Below are positions 49,705 through 58,700 of a stretch of 64,000 nucleotides of DNA, in pieces. A program made the position numbers and the translations under genes. The notes under the pieces are model-generated. The model was not told the DNA's origin and did no database searches. It was given only the letters and a program-made list of their open reading frames with translations. Origin of the DNA: Anaerostipes rhamnosivorans. Its GTDB lineage: Bacteria > Bacillota > Clostridia > Lachnospirales > Lachnospiraceae. The stretch's first letter is position 1. Each line of letters opens with the position of its first letter. The DNA lies in NCBI RefSeq assembly GCF_005280655.1, contig NZ_CP040058.1, positions 2,518,001 through 2,582,000 on the forward strand, written 5' to 3'.

Positions 49705-50124
49705 TTAACTGCTTTTCCGGCCGACTTTCACAACAACGGAAATATCTTCATCCTTAATTTCTCCTAAAGCCCTGAGCATTTTTTTCAGAGCAGGATACCA
49801 GATATCCTTTGGAAGTTCCTTTATCTCCTCTTTGGTCAGAAGGCTCGTTTGATCCTGTCTCGTCCCGAACAACCCTTCGTAACAGATCTCATACTGCTTT
49901 CCCCTGTCGATGACTCCCAGCTCTTCCAGCGTATTCATCATCCGGTAGACAGTAGCTCTTCCGATCGCAGAGTCGATCTTACTGGCCTCATAAAATATTT
50001 CTTTACAGCAGGAACAATTATTTTTAAGGATCACATCCAAGATCACTTTCCTTTGATTTGTAATCCTCAGCCCCTGCTCCCGAAGCTGCTCTATGATTTT
50101 TTCCCGGCTAAGTTCTGTGGTCAT
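49705..50124 (-). CDS. Fur-family metal/peroxide regulator
   Basis: 139 aa from ATG 50124 (SD GGGAGG); an ATG 12 bp upstream lies before this SD. Winged helix (about 10-85): LRITNQRKVILDVILKN, IFYEASKIDSAIGRATVYRMMNTLEELGVI. The usual C-terminal CxxC zinc pair and HHH metal cluster are missing; instead there is an internal CSCC at about 38-41 and a truncated dimerisation domain. It could be a divergent PerR/Zur type. Two Fur-box-like sites flank its promoter, so autoregulation is likely. Confidence 0.8.
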   Translation of the reverse strand: MTTELSREKIIEQLREQGLRITNQRKVILDVILKNNCSCCKEIFYEASKIDSAIGRATVYRMMNTLEELGVIDRGKQYEICYEGLFGTRQDQTSLLTKEEIKELPKDIWYPALKKMLRALGEIKDEDISVVVKVGRKSS

Positions 50125-50169
50125 AATTCCTCCCATTCACATCTGCCTTTTTGCCGTCACTTTTAAAAC

Positions 50170-50184
50170 TGATAACCAATATCA
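50170..50184 (-). promoter_or_regulatory. Fur-box-like site 1, downstream of the -10 box
   Basis: TGATAACCAATATCA matches the 7-1-7 Fur/PerR consensus (TGATAAT-N-ATTATCA) at 12 of 14 positions. It lies near +15 of the Fur-family gene promoter, a repression position. Confidence 0.6.
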
Positions 50185-50195
50185 TTTATAGTTTT

Positions 50196-50224
50196 ATCAT
50201 ACGCAATTTCATTTGAAATGTCAA
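50196..50224 (-). promoter_or_regulatory. Sigma-A promoter of the Fur-family gene
   Basis: Minus strand TTGACA (50224-50219), 17 bp, TATGAT (50201-50196). Confidence 0.8.
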
Positions 50225-50232
50225 GTTATATT

Positions 50233-50247
50233 TGATACCAATTCTCA
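50233..50247 (-). promoter_or_regulatory. Fur-box-like site 2, upstream of the -35 box
   Basis: TGATACCAATTCTCA (read on the plus strand) matches the 7-1-7 pattern at 11 of 14. It overlaps the stop codon of the GH114-like gene. Confidence 0.4.
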
Positions 50248-51096
50248 AAATCTCAAATTAACAGATTTTGTGATATAACACTTCCAGTGCTTCTTTCTGC
50301 AGTAACGCCGGATGGATTTTTTTAAGTCTGGATCCTTCGTATATTCCAGCAGGTACACTTTCTTTTTCCTGCCGGCCACCAAATTTAAATAGTCCAAAAA
50401 ATATTTTCTGTCTTCCACCCTTGCTTTCCTAAGCTTCCTGCCCTTAAAATCAATCCTTGTGAATACCTCCTCCTGGTTGACTCCCGTGAGGATCGGCCCA
50501 AGTTTACGGTTGTTTTTGTAAAACTTCCTGACGAACGTATCCCCTCCGTTCAGTATGACTGCTTTCTTTCGGTAAGACCGGAGATGACACAAGATCTTCT
50601 TTAATCCGCGGTAGATCTTCTTTTTGGGAAACTCCGCATAGACGTCACAGTTGTCCACAAAAAATCCGTCCACTCCTTTTCCATTAAGCTGACCCGCAAG
50701 CTGCTTTATTTTTCTCTGCCAAGGCTTTTGGGAAACATCAACCCAATATTCCCCGTCCCAATTTTCATAAGGCTTCATAGTATATTTGCGGTATTTTTTA
50801 TAGTAGGGACGAAAGTGCTCCAAAGACCCAATGTTTATATAACTGTATACAATATGCCCCTGTTTTTTCAGTTTTCTAATATCTTTTTTCTTAAAATACT
50901 GTGCATCGATCACGATGGTCTTATATTTTTTGAACTTATTTATTTCTTTTCTGCCTGCATTTAAGAACACGCCATATGTATAAGTAAACTTATTCTTTTT
51001 TGCAGCCTGGACCTCTGCGGGCTGCCCGGTCATGATCATTACCGCTGTCAAAATGCAGACTACCTTAACAGTCCAGTTCTTTGTGTATCCGGCCAT
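50245..51096 (-). CDS. Secreted GH114/TM1410-like glycosidase
   Basis: 283 aa. N-terminal signal-like helix (about 10-30, VVCILTAVMIMTGQPAEVQAA) with an AQA-type cleavage region. The catalytic barrel resembles endo-alpha-1,4-polygalactosaminidase: TIVIDAQYF, YSYINIGSLEHFRPYY, KGVDGFFVDNCDVYAEFP and KAVILNGGDTFVRKFY, with acidic residues at the positions used by the family. The protein is strikingly rich in Lys and Arg, which suggests binding to anionic polymers. It lies 5 bp after the dGTPase-like gene. Confidence 0.7.
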   Translation of the reverse strand: MAGYTKNWTVKVVCILTAVMIMTGQPAEVQAAKKNKFTYTYGVFLNAGRKEINKFKKYKTIVIDAQYFKKKDIRKLKKQGHIVYSYINIGSLEHFRPYYKKYRKYTMKPYENWDGEYWVDVSQKPWQRKIKQLAGQLNGKGVDGFFVDNCDVYAEFPKKKIYRGLKKILCHLRSYRKKAVILNGGDTFVRKFYKNNRKLGPILTGVNQEEVFTRIDFKGRKLRKARVEDRKYFLDYLNLVAGRKKKVYLLEYTKDPDLKKSIRRYCRKKHWKCYITKSVNLRF

Positions 51097-51101
51097 GGCG
51101 G

Positions 51102-52325
51102 CTACCTCCGATGCTCCTCTTCATTAAAATAAGACTTATAATTGACATGGTAATTCCCGTCCGGGAATAAATAATGGTACAGGTCTACAAAATAATCGTC
51201 CGTCATACTTGCGATATAGTCCACTACGATCTGACAGGGTTCCTCATCTCTATAGGCGCTTGATGTCTCATAGTGTGCCCTGGCATCCTCCACATATTCT
51301 ATATGATGCTTAAAGATCACAGAATCCTCATTCCCTTTGACTAAGTCGGAATACAGCTTTTCATAAACTTCTCTGAACATAGGTTCCACATTTTCCGTAT
51401 AAATGCGGTCCAGTTTTTTGTTAAAGTAGATTTGCTCATAGTTTTCTTTCTTAGCATTCTTCATAGCCTCGTAATATTCGGAATCCAGCATAATATAATC
51501 CTTGCGGTAGCTGTTTTCCACGATATTCACCGTCAGATTGTTGATGATCTCCGCATTCTCCACACCTATCTCTCCCTGGGTAAAGATTCCACTGTTTTCG
51601 ATAAGCTTTGCTTTCTTTGCATCCTGCCGGTCCTTTCCCAGATAAGCCACCATATCACAGATCCTCACGACACATCCTTCCAATGTAGAAGGAATCAGTG
51701 TTTTAATATAAGCCTTATCTCTGCTGCACTGTTCTGTCTTTTCATAAAACTCCTCAAAGGACACCATATGGCACGGACGGTACTCCTGCTGTTCAAACTC
51801 TCCGTTATGGCACAGGATTCCGTCCAGGGTCTGCAGAGAGACATTTCGTTGAAACATCCCATCCAAAACCCGCACGCTGTGGACGTTGTGCTGAAAATAG
51901 CGGCCTGTTTTCTCATGGTAGATCTGGTTTAAAAAGCGCTCTCCTGCATGGCCGAACGGCGTATGTCCGATATCATGCCCCAGCGCGATGGCCTCAATCA
52001 GGTCACAGTTTAAGCCCAGAAGCCTGCCGATATTCCTGGCAATCCTTGAGACAAGCTGGACATGAAGGGACCTTCTTGAGATATCGTCATTCAAGTAAAA
52101 GGAAAAAACCTGGGTCTTATCCGTATAACGGTTGTAATATGGGGAGTGAATGATCTTCTCCACATCCCTGACAAATGCCGGTCTCCAGAGACTGGCCTCA
52201 TCCCGATCTTTATTTCTGCGGATCACCTGTTCATCCCTGCAGGCGTATGGATTGACCCATCCCTGTTCCCGGTCCTTTATGATTTCCTGCTGCCGTTCTT
52301 TTGATAATTTGTGATAGGTAAGCAT
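51102..52325 (-). CDS. dgt: dGTPase-like HD-domain triphosphohydrolase
   Basis: 407 aa. HD motif in ALGHDIGHTPFGHAGERFLN (about 120-140) after SLHVQLVSRIARNIGRLLG. The C-terminal Dgt-type helical domain has YVEDARAHYETSSAYRDEEPCQIVVDYIASMTDDYFVDLYHYLFP. It hydrolyses dNTPs, most likely dGTP, to the nucleoside and triphosphate. Length is in the short dGTPase subfamily range. SD GAGGGG. Confidence 0.85.
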   Translation of the reverse strand: MLTYHKLSKERQQEIIKDREQGWVNPYACRDEQVIRRNKDRDEASLWRPAFVRDVEKIIHSPYYNRYTDKTQVFSFYLNDDISRRSLHVQLVSRIARNIGRLLGLNCDLIEAIALGHDIGHTPFGHAGERFLNQIYHEKTGRYFQHNVHSVRVLDGMFQRNVSLQTLDGILCHNGEFEQQEYRPCHMVSFEEFYEKTEQCSRDKAYIKTLIPSTLEGCVVRICDMVAYLGKDRQDAKKAKLIENSGIFTQGEIGVENAEIINNLTVNIVENSYRKDYIMLDSEYYEAMKNAKKENYEQIYFNKKLDRIYTENVEPMFREVYEKLYSDLVKGNEDSVIFKHHIEYVEDARAHYETSSAYRDEEPCQIVVDYIASMTDDYFVDLYHYLFPDGNYHVNYKSYFNEEEHRR

Positions 52326-52392
52326 TTTGTCCCCTCTCTTTCTAAATAAAATCGTTCCTTACAATTCTGGTATTCTGACCTGCGTAACAGAA

Positions 52393-52422
52393 AAAAGCCC
52401 GCAATCATCATTGCCGGCTTTT
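52393..52422 (-). terminator. Terminator of the phosphatidylethanolamine operon
   Basis: AAAAGCC-G-GCAAT/ATTGC-G-GGCTTTT hairpin overlapping the last codons of psd, with a TTTTTTCTG tail on the minus strand. Confidence 0.7.
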
Positions 52423-53286
52423 CTTCTTTCCAGCGCCCAGACGCTGTCCTTGTTTAATTTTTGTCTCGCACCCATCCTGTGTTCTGTCGAGAAGGCACTG
52501 GTCAATGTCCACCTTGTCTCCCTGAAAAAGCAGGACAATGGTAGATCCGCCGAATTCAAAGTAACCCTTTTCCATGCCGCGGCGCATACGCCCCTCCTCA
52601 TGGTGGTTTACGATCCTTCCAACCATCAGAGCTCCCACTTCCATCTGTACCACATGGCCGAAATGCTCTGTCTTCATCATGGTAAATTCCCTGGCATTTT
52701 CTTTATAGATGGAAACATAATCATTGGCCACAGGATTTACGGTGTGATACGTTCCATTTATAAAATAGTTTTTGCTTTTCTTACCGTTGTCAATATAGCA
52801 GTACCTGTGATAGTCGTCCACAGTCAGACGCAGAATGACTGCGTAGCCGTTCATGAAATGATCTGCGATTTTTTTGCTTCTTAACAGCGACTCAACCGTA
52901 TACACTGTATCTTTTACACAGAAAGAAGTATCCTCCGTGATACGGTATGCGCTGGCTTTGCAGTCGCACGGGCTGAACAGAATATTTTCATCCTCCGGCA
53001 GCGGACGCTTTCCAGGCCTGATCCTTCTGGTAAAAAAATCATTGTAGGAGGTATAGGATCTGTCCTCATACTCCCGCATATCGATCCTGTTTTTTCTGAT
53101 AAAACGCTGAATCAGACATTTTGAACAGGACGTATTTAATATAAATCCCCCAAGCCTGGATACCCAGGGCTTTGTGAGAAACTTTAGTTTGATCCTTCCC
53201 AGAAAGGTCCCGTACAGCAGTTTTAAAAACTGATCCTGGAATGTCTCTTCCTCATAACAGCGGCCGCTTTGGTCTATATACTTCAT
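52408..53286 (-). CDS. psd: Phosphatidylserine decarboxylase
   Basis: 292 aa. The pyruvoyl-forming self-cleavage motif is GGST in FEFGGSTIVLLFQGDKV (about 250), the Gram-positive equivalent of LGST. Also SPCDCKASAYRIT, NGYAVILRLTVDDYHRYCYIDNG and HFGHVVQMEVGALMVGRIVNHHE. It makes phosphatidylethanolamine at the membrane. Last gene of the pap2-flippase-pssA-psd operon. Confidence 0.93.
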   Translation of the reverse strand: MKYIDQSGRCYEEETFQDQFLKLLYGTFLGRIKLKFLTKPWVSRLGGFILNTSCSKCLIQRFIRKNRIDMREYEDRSYTSYNDFFTRRIRPGKRPLPEDENILFSPCDCKASAYRITEDTSFCVKDTVYTVESLLRSKKIADHFMNGYAVILRLTVDDYHRYCYIDNGKKSKNYFINGTYHTVNPVANDYVSIYKENAREFTMMKTEHFGHVVQMEVGALMVGRIVNHHEEGRMRRGMEKGYFEFGGSTIVLLFQGDKVDIDQCLLDRTQDGCETKIKQGQRLGAGKKKSRQ

Positions 53287-53298
53287 TGACTGTCTCCT

Positions 53299-53910
53299 TT
53301 ATAGAAAATAAATACGGACTGCCACCAGAATACCGATGATGACAAATGCGAACATACACTTTTTCCCAGGCTTAAACACGCTGAAATCAATCACAAACAA
53401 AAGAGAAATGATCAGCACAGCCAACAGGTATATGTAAGGAAACTGTGCGGTAAAAAAACGCTTCAGCTGATACACAATGGGCAGGATCAACGCCACTGAC
53501 GTGACCGGAAGTCCCCGGTAATGTTTTCTTCTCTCACTTGTCTCTGCCTGTCTCTGTTCCTCAGTGACATTAAAAAATGCCAGGCGGATCACAGCCCCTA
53601 AAATATACATCATATAAATAATCTTTGCGTACCAGGCGTCCATCCCCATGGAGTATCCGATCACAACCGGAAACGCCCCAAAACAGATCAGGTCACAAAG
53701 GGAATCAATCTCAATCCCAAACTTCTTTGCATCGTCAGAACGTTTGATCATCTTCGCGACGGTCCCGTCATACATATCAGTGAATCCGGATATCATCAGA
53801 CAAATCATTGCTATTTTAAAGTTGCCGTTGAATGCCGCTGACATGCCGAACACTGCACTCACAACGCCCGCATATGTCAGTATGACTGATACATTATAAA
53901 ATCCTATCAT
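53299..53910 (-). CDS. pssA: CDP-diacylglycerol-serine O-phosphatidyltransferase
   Basis: 203 aa polytopic enzyme of the CDP-alcohol phosphatidyltransferase family. Its signature is FTDMYDGTVAKMIKRSDDAKKFGIEIDSLCDLICFG; the aspartates D-G-x2-A ... G-x3-D-x3-D are intact, but the usual Arg after DGxxA is Lys. It feeds the next gene, psd. 12 bp between the two. Confidence 0.92.
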   Translation of the reverse strand: MIGFYNVSVILTYAGVVSAVFGMSAAFNGNFKIAMICLMISGFTDMYDGTVAKMIKRSDDAKKFGIEIDSLCDLICFGAFPVVIGYSMGMDAWYAKIIYMMYILGAVIRLAFFNVTEEQRQAETSERRKHYRGLPVTSVALILPIVYQLKRFFTAQFPYIYLLAVLIISLLFVIDFSVFKPGKKCMFAFVIIGILVAVRIYFL

Positions 53911-53920
53911 AATTAAACCT

Positions 53921-54943
53921 CTATTCCTTACGCTTTATTGTCACATGTGCCACAAATGTTAAAAATGCACTGATCAGAACCAGCGCATAATAACTGATTC
54001 CGCGGCTCAATAACATGGCCGGATACAATAAGCTGCCCCTGAATATCTTCCTAAAGATACTTAAGAACAGACCTTCGCTGATTCCCATTCCTCCCGGAAG
54101 CGGCAGCATATCCACTGAAATTGAAATCACACACTGCAGTGCCACGATATCCACAAATCCCAGCGCTGACAGTCCCAATGCCCGGTAGACCAGATATGTG
54201 ATGGAAAAATGCAGAATCCTCTGCGCCAATGTGACCAAAAACATCTCAAAGATCATCAACTTATGTTCTTTTATGACCGCAGCTGCCTTGTGGTAATCCT
54301 GCATCCATCCTTCGATCTTGCGGATCCTCTCCTCTTTCTTCTTAAGGATGTGGATCTTCTCCAGTCCCCGTGTCATTCCCAGCAATACTCTGGATGCCAG
54401 AGTGGGTTCAAATACAAGCATCAACATCAGTGCTACACAGAAAACGTTTAAGCCAATACCAAGATAAAAGAAAAAAGCCACCTGGGATATATAATCTGTG
54501 ATCAGACCATGCCGGAAAATAAAGATCACCGCTCCCAAAAAGACAAGTACAAACTTATACAGTATTGTGACGATCATTAAAACAACGGTCCCGACTGACA
54601 CGTCAACCTTGTCTCTGTTCATATAGTAAAGCTGAGCCGGCTGTCCTCCTGTAGCTGACGGCGTGATGCAGCTGAAGAAAAATCCTACAAATGAATAAAG
54701 AACGCAGTGCCTTTTTGGCACACGATACCGGAGTACACGAAGCATTCTGTCAATGATAAAAGATTCACAGCAGACAAATATAATGATCAGGGCAAAACCC
54801 AGTATATAGTAAACAGGACTGACGCTTCTCATGACATGCAGCAGTTCAGGCAGCTCTTTTCCCCGGAAAATTGCATAAAATGTAAGCCCGAACAGTGCAA
54901 AAAAGAAGATGCCGTTGCCAATCCAGCGCTTCTTATTCTCCAT
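53921..54943 (-). CDS. YbhN/MprF-type lipid flippase-like protein
   Basis: 340 aa, eight or so membrane helices, LPG_synthase_TM family. Motifs CITPSATGGQPAQLYYMNRD (about 95), ALQCVISISVDMLPLPGGMGISEGLFLSIFRKIF (about 280) and a helical cytosolic stretch (RGLEKIHILKKKEERIRKIEG). Relatives translocate aminoacyl-phosphatidylglycerol or isoprenoid lipids. In an operon with phospholipid synthesis genes it is likely to move a lipid across the membrane. Its start overlaps the PAP2 stop. Confidence 0.85.
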   Translation of the reverse strand: MENKKRWIGNGIFFFALFGLTFYAIFRGKELPELLHVMRSVSPVYYILGFALIIIFVCCESFIIDRMLRVLRYRVPKRHCVLYSFVGFFFSCITPSATGGQPAQLYYMNRDKVDVSVGTVVLMIVTILYKFVLVFLGAVIFIFRHGLITDYISQVAFFFYLGIGLNVFCVALMLMLVFEPTLASRVLLGMTRGLEKIHILKKKEERIRKIEGWMQDYHKAAAVIKEHKLMIFEMFLVTLAQRILHFSITYLVYRALGLSALGFVDIVALQCVISISVDMLPLPGGMGISEGLFLSIFRKIFRGSLLYPAMLLSRGISYYALVLISAFLTFVAHVTIKRKE

Positions 54944-55649
54944 AACCTACCTCTTTGTCAATTGCCCTCTCCAAACGGACTCCTCTGTTGACCTTTGTGA
55001 AAATACCCTGCAGCTTCAGATACCAGTCCGTCTTCTGACCGACCAGATACATGGCTTCTGCCAGTAAAACTCCTGCAACAAGGTCTATGATGTAATGCTG
55101 CTTCGTTACCTGTGTGGAGATGCATACCAAGACCGCAAAAACACAAGAAAAACGCTGATACCATACAGGAACCTTTTTCTGACCGCGGATTCCCACATAA
55201 CAGAACCAGCTGACCAGACAGTGGATCGACGGAAACAAGTTTGCCGACGGATCTACTGTATATACAAGTCTCAGCATTTGGTCCCAGAACCCGCTTCCGG
55301 TGATCTCAGGCCTTGCAAGTGTTGTCGGGATCAATACAAAAAAGACTCCGCAGACAATTCTGGAAAGAAAATCCCCCACTAAGAACCGATATAAATGCTC
55401 TTTTCCGATCCTTCCAATCATAATGTAATTCACTGCCCAAAAGAGATAACAGATCAGATAAATACTAGTGAATCCGGGAATAACGGGCACTGCCCTGTCA
55501 AAAGCTGTTGTAAAATCATAATGCTTTAAATCCCTGCACAAAATCTGGGTACCTGTATATATCAGTGAATTAAAAGTGAAAGAACAGATCAAAGGAAGCA
55601 CTGCATATTTGGGAATTAAATTCCATAAATATCCTTGCTGTTTTTTCAT
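54933..55649 (-). CDS. PAP2-family membrane phosphatase
   Basis: 238 aa from ATG 55649 (SD AAAGGAG). Six membrane helices. The PAP2 active site shows as SANLFPSIHCLVSWFCYVG (PSxH) and CISTQVTKQHYIIDLVAGVLLAEA (S-x6-H-x3-D). It likely dephosphorylates phosphatidic acid, a polyprenyl diphosphate or a related lipid phosphate. First gene of the phospholipid operon; the promoter is at 55706-55734. Confidence 0.88.
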   Translation of the reverse strand: MKKQQGYLWNLIPKYAVLPLICSFTFNSLIYTGTQILCRDLKHYDFTTAFDRAVPVIPGFTSIYLICYLFWAVNYIMIGRIGKEHLYRFLVGDFLSRIVCGVFFVLIPTTLARPEITGSGFWDQMLRLVYTVDPSANLFPSIHCLVSWFCYVGIRGQKKVPVWYQRFSCVFAVLVCISTQVTKQHYIIDLVAGVLLAEAMYLVGQKTDWYLKLQGIFTKVNRGVRLERAIDKEVGYGE

Positions 55650-55674
55650 GTTTCGCTCCTTTACAAACAAAAAC

Positions 55675-55694
55675 CATGTCAGATATTTGACATG
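55675..55694 (-). terminator. Hairpin in the PAP2 leader
   Basis: CATGTCA-N6-TGACATG followed by TTTTTGTTTG on the minus strand lies between the PAP2 promoter and gene. It resembles an attenuator or a terminator for read-through from the RND gene. Confidence 0.5.
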
Positions 55695-55705
55695 ATTCTT
55701 GTTTA

Positions 55706-55734
55706 ATTATAGCTTTCCCTTATCAAAATGTAAA
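55706..55734 (-). promoter_or_regulatory. Promoter of the pap2-psd operon
   Basis: Minus strand TTTACA (55734-55729), 17 bp, TATAAT (55711-55706). Confidence 0.7.
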
Positions 55735-55770
55735 GCTAAGCGCATTTATTTAATACATTTGTAAGAAAAT

Positions 55771-58700
55771 TCAGGATCTGCGCTTTTTCTTCTTTCGGTT
55801 GAACACAAGATAAATACAAGGGATGAAAATCAATGTGAGCAAGGTTCCGTAAATCAGGCCTCCAATGGTGACGATTGCCATTGGCTGCACCATCTCTGCT
55901 CCGGATCCCATGCCAAGTGCCATTGTGGAAAGCCCCAGAATCGTTGTGATGGCTGTCATCAGGATTGGCCGGATTCTCATAGCCCCTGCAGTTATGACGG
56001 CATCCATCATCTCGCAGCCTTTATCTCTCAGCTGGTTCACAGTATCCACCAGCACGATTCCGTTGTTTACAATGATACCCGACAGCATAACAAAGCCGAT
56101 CATTGCAATAATGCTGAGATCCTTGCCTGCCACAAACAGTCCGATGAGCCCTCCTGTAAATGCCAGAGGGATCGTAAACAGAATGATGAACGGAGACTTT
56201 AAGGACTGGAACTGAGCAACCATGATCAAGTACATAAATGCAATTGCCAGTATTAACATAAGCCCAACCTGGCCCGCTGTTTCATTGATAGATTCCATTT
56301 CACCCGCTATCTTGTAGCTGTAGCCTGCCGGTGCCTTATATCCCTTCAAAGCTTTCGTTACATTCTCGCTGACAATACCAATATTATATCCGTCCTTCAG
56401 TTCTGCTGTCACAGTCAGAATTCTCTCCTGTTCTGACCTTGAGATTGTAGAAAGACTGTCGGTATCGTGGAAACTTGCAACTTTGGATAGAGCGACCTCC
56501 TTGCTTTCACCTTTCTGTGTTCCGGTAAGCTTCATTTTTTTCAACTGTGATCTTGTGATATTGTCCTTTGTATCATTGGACACCTTTACGTCCCACTGTT
56601 TCTCATTCTGGTTGATCGTCGTAGCCGTGGAGCCTTCCTGGAGCTTCGCATTTAGCTGCTGATATACGGTAGCCACTGTCAGGCCGTATTTTGCAGCCTT
56701 GGCCTTATCCACCGTCACATGGATATCCGGTGTGGTTTCCTCCTGGCCGTCACTTATATTTTTTGTTCCTTTAACGGTGCCCACTTTCTTCGCTATATCC
56801 CTGGCAGTTTTTCTCAGGGTATTCATATCATTTCCTTTTACTTCAATGGAAATACCGCTTCCTCCAAGGGCGCTCATATCCATATTGGACTCCTGCACCT
56901 GGATCTCACAGTCGAATTTCTTAGTCTTATTCAAGATTTCGTTTTTAATTTCTTTGTTGGTGTGTTTTTTGTCTTCCTTTAACATAATGTAGACACTTGC
57001 AGTATCCTGGTTTGCCTTACTTGAAGATGAAGTACCCCCGATTCCTGAAGAGCTGCTCACCATAGCACCCACACTGTCTACGTCAGAGATTTCACGGATC
57101 TTCTTCATGACAGTATCTGACATGGCGGCTGTATCGCTTAGTCCTGACCCCTTCGGCATCTCAATGGTAAGACTCATCTCTGTACTGTCCATGGATGGCA
57201 TAAGGGAGGTACCGATCTTAGTCGCTCCGATGACCGCGCCCACAAACACTGCCAATGTCAGAATGATTGCGATCCACTTGCGCTTCAGAACCTTTTCCAT
57301 TACACCTCGGTACAGAGACTGGAGGCCGTCAAACAGCTTGTTATCTTTCTCTGTCACTTTGTGCAGTACGCCAGCAGACATCATCGGCACAAAGGTTACC
57401 GCCACGATCAGACTGGCGATCAATGAGTATCCGATGGTCAGTGCCATATCAGAAAACAGCTTTTTGGTCAGCCCTGTGGTAAATACGATGGGCAGAAAAA
57501 CTGAAATCGTTGTCAGCGTGGAAGCCGTAATAGCACCTGCCACTCCCTTGGCACCCTCAATGGCCGCCTCTTTGACCGGCACTCCTTCCTTTCTCAGCCG
57601 GTAGATATTTTCTATGACGACAATCGAATTATCTACCAGCATACCGACTCCAAGTGCCAAGCCGGAAAGTGAGATCACATTCAGGGTAATACCGCTGAAG
57701 TACATCATGACTACCGCAAAGATGACGCTGATTGGTATGGAACAGGCAATAACCGCTGTAGGTTTGATATCCTTTAAGAAAACAAGCAGGATCAATACTG
57801 CCAGTACTGCACCCATCCCAAGGTTCTGTAAGACGGAGCCAACTACCATGTCAATGTAAATGCCCTGATCCATCAGGTTTGTATAATGCAGTCCCGGATT
57901 TTCTTTCTTAAGAGTATCCAGCTTTTCAGACACTCTCTTGGATACGTCCGCTGTGGAATAATTATTCTGTTTCTGCACACTCAGAACCACCGCATCATTT
58001 CCATTGATCCTGCAGTATGTGTCTTTCTTGTTATTGACTACAGCCACATCTGCCACATCGCTTAAACGGATCGGGGCAAAATTCTTAATGCCAAGATCCA
58101 TCAACTCCAGGTCCTCCAGGTCCTCCTGGCTGGAAACCTTGTCCCCGACTCTTACAAGATACTGGGTATTATCTTCCGAGATATAACCTGCCGGCATCTC
58201 AAAATTCTGAGCAATCAGCATGGCTTTTACATTATCCACAGTGATCTTATCCTTAATGTTGGCCGCTGCTTTTGCCTGCTTTTTGCTGGCGTCCAGCTGC
58301 TGCTGCCCCATTGTGATCTGGGACTCGCCCTGTGCGATCCCGATCTCTCCTGATGTCATCTGGCTGTTTGCATTAGCTGACTGTGCAGTCACCGTAGTCA
58401 GATTGGCATCTACCTCTTTCTTGCCTTTCTGTATCTGCTTCAGTGCCTGTTTTAAGGCCTTTATATTTTTATCCAGCGTCTTGATGGTGCTGTCGGCTGT
58501 CTTGAGCTGCTTGTTTATCTCCGCGATCTGTACCTGGAGCTGCGCTTTCTGTGCAGGATCCGTCACCGTCTTAAGCTGCTCCTCCAACTGTTTGACACTT
58601 GCCTCTCCTGCCTGCTTTACAAGCTCCAAAACCTTTTTCTGATTCTCAAGGTTTGTCAGAGCACTTGTAACCTCGACTTCCTTCTGGGCAAGGCTCAGTT

